64,000 nt of DNA. It comes from Mytilus galloprovincialis (Eukaryota; Mollusca; Bivalvia; Mytilida; Mytilidae). How positions within the stretch are numbered: the stretch's first letter is position 1; each line of letters opens with the position of its first letter. Of the stretch, positions 54,906-64,000 are shown in pieces. Below the pieces are notes generated by a model. The model was given only the letters and a program-made list of their open reading frames with translations, was not told the origin of the DNA and made no database searches. The stretch covers positions 6,143,001 to 6,207,000 of the forward strand of contig NC_134838.1 of the NCBI RefSeq assembly GCF_965363235.1, written 5' to 3'. A program made the position numbers and the translations under genes.

Positions 54906-57205
54906 AGCAACAAACGATTTTTTTTTACACCATTACTATAAAAGTGCAATACAATTATTTTTAAAGTTATAAAAGGTATATAAATGAAAGTATATATACA
55001 ACTATAATATGTCTAAAACGACTTTTATTACATGTCCCAAGTGGTACATGGCCAATAAGAAAATAGCAATTATATACTGGGTAATTAGGAGTAAGATTGG
55101 TGCACATGTACCTGAAGGTGAGATTAATATGGAAACGCTAGGTTAAAAATATCTTCATAAGGACTTACTTTCTTAAAAAGACCCTAAAAGGTAAAAAAAA
55201 AAAAGAGGTAAAGAACATCATTTGTGCGTTTAGGTGCATTGTCACTTCCTTCCGATATTGGGCAGTTGAAAAATATGAATTTTTTTTATGCTATATTGCA
55301 GGAATTTATCGGCAAACTAAATTCTTATGATTAATAATCAGCACTGCTAGCTGTTGTTAGGGAAAACATACAGAACTGCTTTATTTTAGATAAAAGTCAT
55401 AAAGGCACACATACACTAAAAACTTTTTCTAAAGTGGTCTATTAACTTTCATTTTGATCTGTGCAAAACTAACATTCCTGTCTTTCAATTATTTCTTAGA
55501 GTAAATTTGTTATGAAACATCTACCACTGCCAAGCCAACAACATTTGAGACAATGAAACTATAACATCTACAGAGGCTGTAAGAATCTTTAATTTGGATC
55601 TGCAGTGGGGGATCCAGAAAATTTCTTAAGTGGGGGCCAACTGACTGCTTAAGAGGGGGGTCGCTCTAGTCATGCTTCATTGATTCCCTATATAATCAAC
55701 CAACACCTGAAGTTGTAAACATACCTATATAAACTTAGTCAGAAGATGATAACCTTATGACTGAATATAATTGACATTTTTGAAGTACATTGTAAATTTT
55801 GTGTTATCTGAATAAATAGCTGAATAAAGATTGAAGAGTATTTATATTGTCTCCTGTCTTTGTAATAATGACAGATAGTTTATCAGTTATTAGGGCTCTT
55901 TATACAAATAAGGCATTGTTGGAGACATGTTTAACACCTTTATGATATAATTGTATGTGTATCAAAGTGAAGTATTGATTCAAGATAAGACAATATTGAT
56001 TTACTCTGTCAAAGTTTGGAATAGGTAGGGAATTTACCTGCTGTCAGTGTTCTGCAAAATTATGACAGTCATTTTTAAAGTGTTTAAAGATTTCTCTTTT
56101 AGTACTTAAGTAATGAAAACACAAAAAACTGCATAGGTTGTCTCATATATTATATAAACCACATTGAAAGTATGTCAGCAAATATGCTGTAACCAACAAT
56201 TAAAATTGCAAAAAATGAAAAAATCCAATGAAAAAAACATATTATAAAATAACATGGTATGAAAAGGGCCTTACTTTCCACTGAAAACATGAACTTTAAA
56301 ATAACTATTTCAAAGGGAAAGAACTCCTGTAAAAATAGTTGGTCAGCAATCTTCCAAAACCTGGCTGATATCAGACTTTAATATAAATTTTATAAAATGA
56401 AAAAAAAGTTGATCATGAAATATAGGCCTGTATAAGATTTCTAAGAATTAAATATAAATATTATTTCAAGGGGACACAACTGTAAAATCATACATAATTA
56501 GTACTGATCGAAAAACATGATTTTTGATTTTTAAACTTGTCCTACCAGATAAAAATTTGATATAATTTGCATAACAATTCTTTAAGAAATGTAGGTGTGA
56601 CAGTGCGTCCAATGGATATAACTCCTTTAAAAACTATTTGATCTGCAATGATTTTCATACTTGCCCAAGACATTACTGATATATTAACCTTTGATATAAA
56701 TTTCATGAAAATCTGTCAAGAATTTTATACCTCACAGCAGTCTGCACCAAAATCCTTGCCAACTAATAATCTGAATACCAATATTTCATCATTTTTCTTT
56801 TGTGTTAGTTTTGCAAATACTTATTAAGTCCAAAAAAAAATTGACTAGTCTAGGGCAAAGGACTTGTGACTAAGATTGCTAACAAGATCAGAAGAACAAC
56901 CATATTGTCATGTCCAACACACTGCTTTAACATGTAAATATTGGTAAAATGTGGTTTATAAACTATCATTCCCAACTTTTATATACCTGGACTATTCAGG
57001 CATGCCATATTGTATTGACACATGTCTATTTTAATACTGTGTGTTAACCTCAATATGATATTCGGTATTCTGTCTCTCTCATTTAGTGTATATTGTTAAT
57101 TTCATTAAAAAAAAAATCATATGACATTTGCTTTGCTTAAAACAACCTGTTTTTTTTTAGAATAACCACAGGTTGGTCATATAAAATTTGATGACATGAC
57201 CAAAA
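54906..57205. other. Repeat-rich non-coding stretch
   Basis: About 55,600-55,690 holds a mussel repeat scrap (GCAGTGGGGGATCCAG, also near 61,853). About 56,250-56,760 repeats the phrase 'AACTCCT.TAAAAA.TA.TTG.TC.GCAAT' twice and resembles bivalve non-coding repeats. No gene is seen. Confidence 0.4.
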
Positions 57206-57207
57206 CG

Positions 57208-58545
57208 TATTTTTATACGACGGCAAAAAATTTTGCGGTAGTATATTGGTATCCCGTCGGTGTCGTCAGCGTCGTCCGAAGACGGATGGTTTTCTGATTA
57301 TTACTTTAGTACAAGTAAACAGAAATTAATAAAAATTTAACACAATGTTTATAACCACAAAAGGAAGCTTGGGATTGATTTTGGGGGTAATGGTCCCTAA
57401 GGTTTAGGAATTAGGAGCCCAAAGGGGCCAAAACAAGCATTTATCTAGTGTCAGGACAATAAGTTATGTATAAGTATTTCAATTGTTCTGAAATTGTACC
57501 ACAATGATTAATACTATAAGTAGAAGGTTGAGATATATTTTAAGGGTTATGAGGCAAACAGTCTAAGAATAAAGGGCCAAAAAGATCCAAAAACAAGCAT
57601 TTTTGTATTTTCAAGTCAATAAATTGGAGTTATCTGTCTTTGACCAGAATGGTTGTTGAATCACATAAAACCAATGCTTTATGAAATCTTCTTTGAAAAT
57701 TGGAGTTATCTTTCTTTGTCCAGAATAGTAGTTGAATCAACTTAAATCAATGCTATATACAATATACAATGTAATATTCACTTTACTACCAACTGATAAA
57801 TTAAAGCAATCTTTACCATTCAGTGATTACAAGTACTTTGATTACCATTCTAGGGTTATGCCCCTTTACAAGTGGAAAAATTGAAGAATTTTTTAGTTTC
57901 TGTTCTCTTAACTTAAGTTTGTCTTAACTAAATTTAATGAAATGTGTATATAATGCTTATTACCTCTAAACTCAGTTTAAGTTCAATTTTTGGCAGCTTC
58001 ACTTTTACAGTTCTCGAGTCATATCCCTTTATAAAGTTATATGCTAGCAGGGGCATTATCTGTGTCCTTTTGGACACATTCCCCATTTTTTTTTTTAAAT
58101 TTTAACCATGACTGTATGACATTTTATATTTTAATATTTTATTTAAATGAGTAGTTATTGTTGCAAACTCCATTAGAAATTTGAATTGAGATCGTTTTTG
58201 GAATAAGGGAAAGGGGGAAGTGAAAAAAAAATGGGGGGGGGGAGGGGGGGGATGATGTTCAATATTTTTTTCTCATTTCAGATTTCAGAATTTAAAAAGA
58301 AAATTTCTTTTAATATTTTTTCTTTGAGGGGGTTAATATTCAACAGCATAGTGAATTGCTAAAAAGCAAAAAAAAAATTTAAATGCATTAGACCACATTC
58401 CATTCTGTGTCAGAAACCTATCCTGTGTCAACTATTTAATCACAATACAAATTCAGGGCAGTATCCAGCTTGAATGTTGTGTCCATACTTGCCAGGGTTC
58501 GACCTCTGCAGTCATATAATGCTGCGCCCTGCGGAGCATCTGGTT
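57208..58545 (+). repeat. Long bivalve interspersed repeat (ACGACGGCAAAAAATTTTGC family)
   Basis: Starts TATACGACGGCAAAAAATTT and ends GCTGCGCCCTGCGGAGCATC. Inside are AAAGGAAGCTTGGGATTGAT, GGGGCATTATCTGTGTCCTT and GGTTCGACCTCTGCAGTC. The start and end have an imperfect inverted word (TATACGAC and GTCATATAA). Non-coding, about 1.3 kb. Confidence 0.65.
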
Positions 58546-58661
58546 CAAGATAATATATTTCTTTAATCTCCTCTGCTTCATAGGACATACATGTGTTAAT
58601 TTGAAATCTAAATTTTTTTAATTTTCATATCCTTTTAACTATTAAAACATATATTTTCCAG

Positions 58662-58766
58662 GTTGATCACATGACCATCTGAGATGTAACAGGTTATTAG
58701 CAGAATTCTTCAAGATGTCTTCCAGAACAATAAGTGCTAAAAGAACATGTTGGCAAAGAACTGATG
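58662..58766 (+). CDS. Possible first coding exon of an unidentified plus-strand gene
   Basis: A good acceptor (TATATTTTCCAG, ending 58,661), a 5' UTR, ATG at 58,715 and 17 codons (MSSRTISAKRTCWQRTD) end at 58,766 before GTATGT. The peptide is not one I recognise. A compatible-phase segment after TTTTACTAATAG begins at 63,066 (GLSFWQSILQ) and runs to a stop at 63,182-63,184. It has no clear similarity, so it may or may not be the next exon. The rest could lie beyond the window. An ATG-stop pair at 58,684 precedes the start. Confidence 0.3.
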
Positions 58767-58769
58767 GTA

Positions 58770-59729
58770 TGTCTGATATACCCTATTTTAATATTAACCT
58801 GTATTTAAGAATTAAATGCTTCTTTTTGTAAATTCATTGGGGTGTAAAAGCATTGACCAAAGTACATTTTGTATGAAGCGAGGAAGTGCTTCATTCTAAA
58901 AAAGTGTGCACATTCAATGCTTTTGCAACCCTATGAAATTACAAAAAGAACCATTCAATAATTATAACTATATTTTTTTAGCTAGGATCATGAAAACACG
59001 ATTTCTATCAAGTTTTTCTTTAACTTACCTGACTGTGCACTTTATCGTGGAACCTCGTGTCATCATGAATGTTACATTTCATTGTGAAATGAATGTAAAT
59101 ATCAGAAGGACATTAGATTGCTGCTAGCCAATCAAAATAACGTATCATAATGAAAAATACATCTAAATGTAATTGTTATGGCATTAGCGATTTGTTTTGG
59201 CCCTACATGAAGTGACAGAAACTGTTTATTTGTTCAGTTATTCTATCAATAAGTGGTCAAATAACACTGTCCTTGGTTTCAGAGATAAAAGGCACTTTTT
59301 ACCTTTGAGAAGTTTTCTTCAAGTTATGAGACTTAGGTGTGGGTTTTTGGAAAATAAAAAATTCTGTCTCAGAAAATAAAGAATGTCAGAAATTAATTAA
59401 TAATTTGAGTGGTAACTTTTTAAATCAATAGAGAAAAAAGAAATACACAACAGACATAGGGTTATCGTAATCAGATGTAATCGATTACATTTTGCAGTGT
59501 AATAACATGTAATCAGTAATCATGCATTTTCGATTGTCAAGTAAGACAGTCAGACTATTTACATGTAGGTAGATACAAACTTGATATCAAATGAACTACT
59601 TAAAAGTATTATAATTCAAAACCATTCGTGTTTGTTTTTTGTCATGTGAATTACTGACTTATTATGTTATACAATAATGTAGGATCACTTTATTTGGCAT
59701 ACATGTTCGAGATCCTTTAAAGGCCAACA
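58770..59729. other. Non-coding stretch
   Basis: Nothing recognised except a short palindromic TAATCGATTACA-type region at about 59,475-59,525. Confidence 0.4.
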
Positions 59730-59917
59730 TACTGAAAACCAACTTATTTTCGCAGAAACTTTTTTCGCTTTTTACTCTTCCTATACCATTTCGCAGCAAT
59801 TTTATTTCGCGATTTTCTGATTTACTCGATGTAGTTTAATAAGGAGTGATCAAAGTTTTACATAATTGTGAAAGTCGCAAAAATAAGTCGCTTGCGAAAA
59901 TAAGTTGGTTTACAGTA
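59730..59917. mobile_element. MITE with AACCAACTTATTTTCGC ends
   Basis: The ends ACTGAAAACCAACTTATTTT and AAAATAAGTTGGTTTACAGT are inverted repeats of about 25 bp. A second inner pair uses TTTTTCGC and GCGAAAA words. 188 bp, non-coding. Confidence 0.7.
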
Positions 59918-60185
59918 ACCATCAGACATGATTCACCTAACCTCCACCTCATTTCAGTGATCAAGGTTAATTACTTAGGCAAGTTTATATTTCAGAAACT
60001 ATATGCTGTAGGTCAAATATATTATGTATGGAATGATCGTAAGGTGTACATGTCTGTTTGTTAGGGTTTGTTTGACTTTGACTTCATTTTCAAGGTTTGT
60101 TGGTCAACGTTAGGTTTTCATGGTTATTATGAATAAGTCACATTTGTATGTCTGTTTCTCAGATACTATAAGCAATTCCCCATTT

Positions 60186-60350
60186 CAGACTCTAATGCAT
60201 TTTGGGTAATATTTTCAAACACTTACACCAAAATGTTGTGATTGGTTTAAAATATTCTAAACAATGGAAATCCATCCAATGACGTAACGTTATTTTCATT
60301 TTGGTGTAGAAAAAAAAAATGAGATTACCCACAGTCCTTTAGATTCTGAA
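60186..60350. mobile_element. Small MITE inside another repeat
   Basis: The ends CAGACTCTAATGCATTTTGG and (reverse complement) CAGAATCTAAAGGACTGTGG both continue GTAAT. An inner pair TTACACCAAAATG and CATTTTGGTGTA strengthens the inverted structure. The flanks (60,000-60,180 and 60,360-60,600) look like one interrupted mussel repeat with the phrases TATGGAATGAT and GACCTCATTTACATGGATCA. Confidence 0.5.
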
Positions 60351-60599
60351 AAGACGAATTGCTCAACTATATTTGGTGTATGGAATGATTGCATGATGTC
60401 TGGCATGGTGCATATGAACTTGACCTCATTTACATGGATCATTGGTAAAGTTAAGTTTACATGATATGCTTTTAGTAAAAGGTCAAGGTCACTGTTGCAT
60501 ATATGATATACTAAAAACTATTTTGTTGTACAGTTGGTTTTGGGATGGTATCCTGGCACTTAGAAATGTAACACATTTGTCATTTATATAGTTGAAAAT

Positions 60600-61720
60600 T
60601 TAACATTAATACATGTAGTACATGAGTTTTCCCCATTCAAGTATGCTTATTATTTGAACCCTTGAAATAAAATGTTTTCTTTATAAAAATTGTGCAGTAT
60701 GGGAACCATCCGTGGGCTTTGCCAGCTTTGTACTTTTTTTTAAATTTGATTACTTAAAGACCTTATATCCTACTTCATTATCCTAAAAAATTGAAGGTTA
60801 TTTAGAAAGTATATATTATTTAATATGGCATCTGTCTCAAAATCAATACTGGCTCAAAAATGAAATTAAACTTACAAAAAGAATTATTTTATTACTAGTA
60901 TAAGTTATATAGTCATTGTATTAACATGGTCCTGCTAGAATTCAAGAAAAGATAACCTTGTTTTTGCCTTTATATCAGCACACCTCACATAAATAACGAT
61001 ATCATTAATAAGATTTGAGACGGTAGATAATCCTACACATTCAATGCATTTGTTCAACATTTGATGTGGTGAAATCCTTCTCAAAAGACTTTAATCCCCA
61101 GACTTTCATTTTATTGGATTTGCTATTGTTTGCACAGATTTTAAACAAATATTTAAATTGATATACAATAATATATTATTGGTTAAAGATAAAGTGAACC
61201 TTTTTCATGAGAAAGTATTTGAATAGAGTTGAATTGAAAGGAAGTATATTGAGTGCTTTTGATATGTAATAGTCTCTTTCAATTCAACGTTTAACGATAA
61301 ACTTTGGGAATAATACAATCCATAAAAGCAGGTAATTATATAGACATATTTTAAATGGTAAAATAATAGTACAATCAATCTCCAATTAAAACTATAATTA
61401 AATGGAATAATGAGCAAATCTTAAGTGATTTTGTATTATATCAAGAAGGGAAGAACATTAATTGTAATATTTATATTTATATTTTTGTAAAGAGGAAATA
61501 TCAGGTCCAAGTATGCATTTGAAATTTGAGATAAAAATTTCCATATTTGAATTAGAATTAACTTAGTGAATGTTTCAAAGACTTCAAACAGATTTTTTTT
61601 AAGGAAAATGATTTTATAGATATTCAGTATTGGTTTTGCTAATTGTTGAAGGCCATACTGTGACATATTTAAAATGCTTACATCCACAAATGTGACCTAC
61701 TGAATTATACTTATCACTGG
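60600..61720. other. Non-coding stretch
   Basis: AT-rich, no recognised feature. The minus-strand frames at 61,205-61,687 have no domain text. Confidence 0.4.
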
Positions 61721-61905
61721 GTCTGAATTTACATGAGCACAACAACGAATGCCACGTGTGGAGCCGGATCTGCTTACCCTTCCTTATCACTTCCTCCCCA
61801 TTTTTGATAGGGTTTGTGTTGTTCAGTCTTTAGTTTTCTATGCTGTGTTTTCAGTGGCAGATCCAGAACTTTTCCTAAGGGGGGAATGTCCATTTTGTGT
61901 CTTCA
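61720..61905 (+). repeat. Mussel repeat fragment (GAGCACAACAACGAATGCCA)
   Basis: Contains CCACGTGTGGAGCCGGATCT and TTGTTCAGTCTTTAGTTTTC, a frequent mussel repeat. It is followed at 61,853 by CAGTGGCAGATCCAGAAC, a second repeat scrap. The 105-codon frame across it is incidental. Confidence 0.55.
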
Positions 61906-62150
61906 CTCTCTTTCACATCCATGTTATTCACATTCTGGTGGAAGGTTGTCTTATCGGCAATCATAACATCTCATTCATGTCATTATTTATAAAGAGGATG
62001 CAAATGCTAGGACTCATTTTGCCCAAAGTGCCTATATTCTTAACAATTCTTTTTTTCTTATTGTAATACATATACTAGTAACAGGCATAAGTGAGTGAAT
62101 TAATGTATGACCCTAGACCTATACCAATAATATGAATTTTCTGAGCCTAT

Positions 62151-62594
62151 TATAGAGGGTGGTAAAGGGGGGGTGCTTGCACGAAAAAAACGTGAAATAA
62201 GACATAATTTCTGTAATGAACGTTGCAAGAAAAATAAATACTTTTTTTTTAACCTTTTGTGACTGAGTCACTGTCTTCTTGTATTTATTAACACTTTCTT
62301 TTACTTGATATTCCCGATTTAGTATACACATTTATGATATAATTGGTTTACGGCTTTTAAAAAAGTATTTCTTGACGATCTTTGCCAAGTGTTTGAATTT
62401 TATTTGAAAAATACCGAGCACGCAAAATAAGACTTTGAACATTACGATGCACGTAAAATTAAATAAACAGAACACGTTGAACGAGGCACCCGTCTTGCAC
62501 GACTGAACGTGAAATAAAAAAGTAAAAACACGTTGAACGTGAAATAAAAAATGGCGATCACGTTGCACGAAAATAACCCTTTACCACCCTATAT
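62151..62594. mobile_element. 440-bp MITE with GAGGGTGGTAAAGGG ends
   Basis: The ends TATAGAGGGTGGTAAAGGG and CCCTTTACCACCCTATA are inverted. Interior words ACGTTGAACGTGAAATAAAA recur on the right side as a short tandem motif. Ends beginning TATA suggest a TA target. Non-coding. Confidence 0.7.
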
Positions 62595-62599
62595 TATAG

Positions 62600-63640
62600 T
62601 CAGGTACTTTTTTCTTGAGTCACAAAATGGAAGGGCAGACACAAAAATTACTGAACTAATAGATTGATATGTTCTCTGTCTGGTAATTTTTTTTTTTAAA
62701 TCGGAGGTTATGCATTTACTACATCCAACTTGATAGATACCCATGTCTTCGACTTGATATCTAATTATTCTGCATAAATATGTAATAGATAAATTGAAAA
62801 CTTATGCAAATGGTGTTTTTAAAATAAAAAAAACTTTGTAATTGAGAAAAAAAAATGACTTTATATTGCTGTTAAATATTAAGATAAAAACTGGGGATAA
62901 AATAATATAGAAATTTATGAAACTTTTACTGAGGCATTTTTTATCATTTTTATGACACCTGCAATAGCTTTGTTTATATGAAACTTTTTCAGTAGAAGAT
63001 CAGTAGATAGTGTCTGAAGAAAAAGCTTTTAATTTCTTGATTAATTTATTTTATTTTACTAATAGATGGACTTAGTTTTTGGCAGTCAATATTACAAGTT
63101 TACACAGACTATAGCTATCACATACTAATGTTTGAAAAGCACAAATTTCGTTTGGTTACATTCTTATATTATTACATGTCATAGAAGTTTCAAATCATGA
63201 TTTTTATTGGCTGAGACATTCCAACAGTATTATTTATTTCCCAATAAAATGCAACATCTATAACTGTATGTTATGATGCTCTTCTTAACAACATAATTAA
63301 TGGATACCCCATACCCTTTGTTTTTCTATTATAGAAAAGTAGTAATAGGCTTAATATAACTGGTAATAACCAGTTTGCCAACTTTTGAAAATCTCCATGG
63401 CGGGTTTAGTGCACAACCAGATTTTATGGTTACTCTTTTTTGCTGTGATTATATGGTTAAAGCATAGAAATGTTTTGTTTAGTTTTTTAAATTGAATGCT
63501 TCCGTGTATAGGGTATGTAGTAAAGCATTGAATGGCAAGCATTTTAAAGTATAAAGCTCTTCTGTTCTTCTTATAAAATGATGCATGAGTTAAGCTTTTA
63601 CTCCTTAATAAAGTTTCAAAAGGACTAATTAATTCTTAGA
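62600..63640. other. Non-coding stretch
   Basis: A repeat scrap lies at 63,365-63,430 (GCCAACTTTTGAAAATCTCC). A weak possible exon begins at 63,066 (see 58,662). Nothing else. Confidence 0.4.
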
Positions 63641-64000
63641 TATAGTTTAAAGGAGTAGGTTCAGTAAGACCCCTTTTTGGCCCCAAAATATAGCAGTTTT
63701 ACAAAATTGTTAAAATGTAAACTTTTAGTTATTTATTGGACAGTTGAATGCTTCTCCTACATAAATATGGGCTGTTTTTGACAATACAATGCACATATAT
63801 CGGGTACTAGCACCATTAAGTCATGCTAAATTACTGAAATCTTCAAAATTCTAGCATTTTAGTTAAATTTTAGACAGTTTTCGTGTGAAACGAAAGTGGC
63901 CGCATTCGTGTTCATCCTTAATATTGAAATGTAACTTGTATTTTATGATAATACATAACATATATAAAGGTTGAGGATGAACACGGATGCGGCCACTTTC
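63640..64000. mobile_element. Left part of a repeat with internal hairpin, cut by the window edge
   Basis: Begins about 63,648 with AAAGGAGTAGGTTCAGTAAG. At 63,892-63,919 and 63,973-64,000 there is a nearly perfect inverted pair (GAAAGTGGCCGCATTCGTGT and its counterpart). The rest of the element lies outside the window. Confidence 0.5.

Noticed and set aside
61749-62066. Plus-strand 105-codon frame.
   Set aside because: Made of two known mussel repeat fragments.

Overview
The window is AT-rich, intron-rich animal DNA. Two facts point to a marine mussel or a close bivalve relative (Mytilus-type). Both genes that can be read are clear orthologues of animal genes. The intergenic and intronic DNA is also packed with repeat families that I recognise from mussel genomes: short terminal-inverted-repeat (TIR) elements, a hammerhead-ribozyme repeat, a tRNA-derived SINE and reverse-transcriptase fragments. 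I see no bacterial features, rRNA genes or functional tRNA genes. All identifications are by eye.

Layout. 1-7,600: no host gene; a ribozyme-bearing repeat, a decayed LINE and several repeats. 7,650-~17,000, minus strand: CCDC24 (coiled-coil domain containing 24), eight coding exons giving 414 aa, with a probable 5' UTR exon and promoter near 16,860-17,000. 17,000-24,200: intergenic, with a GC-rich island and three consecutive minisatellite arrays. 24,237-49,422, minus strand: a complete MAP3K1/MEKK1 gene, 20 coding exons, 1,453 aa, with SWIM finger, RING-type finger, TOG/armadillo-like region, a long disordered linker and a C-terminal kinase domain. All splice phases agree in both genes. 49,500-64,000: mostly repeats, including an internally deleted FLYWCH-type MULE DNA transposon with intact ends and target-site duplication, plus one possible first coding exon of a plus-strand gene at 58,662.

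The two genes have no evident functional link: one is a signalling kinase with ubiquitin-ligase-type finger domains, the other a coiled-coil protein of poorly known role.

The most unusual observation is a repeated pattern at splice junctions. Two CCDC24 donor sites (exons 3 and 6) have been tandemly amplified into minisatellites (8 x 30 bp and about 13 x 50 bp). Three junctions of consecutive MAP3K1 kinase-region exons (donor of 15, donor of 16, acceptor of 17) each have one decayed tandem copy in the flanking intron. In all five cases the duplicated segment contains the splice site itself.
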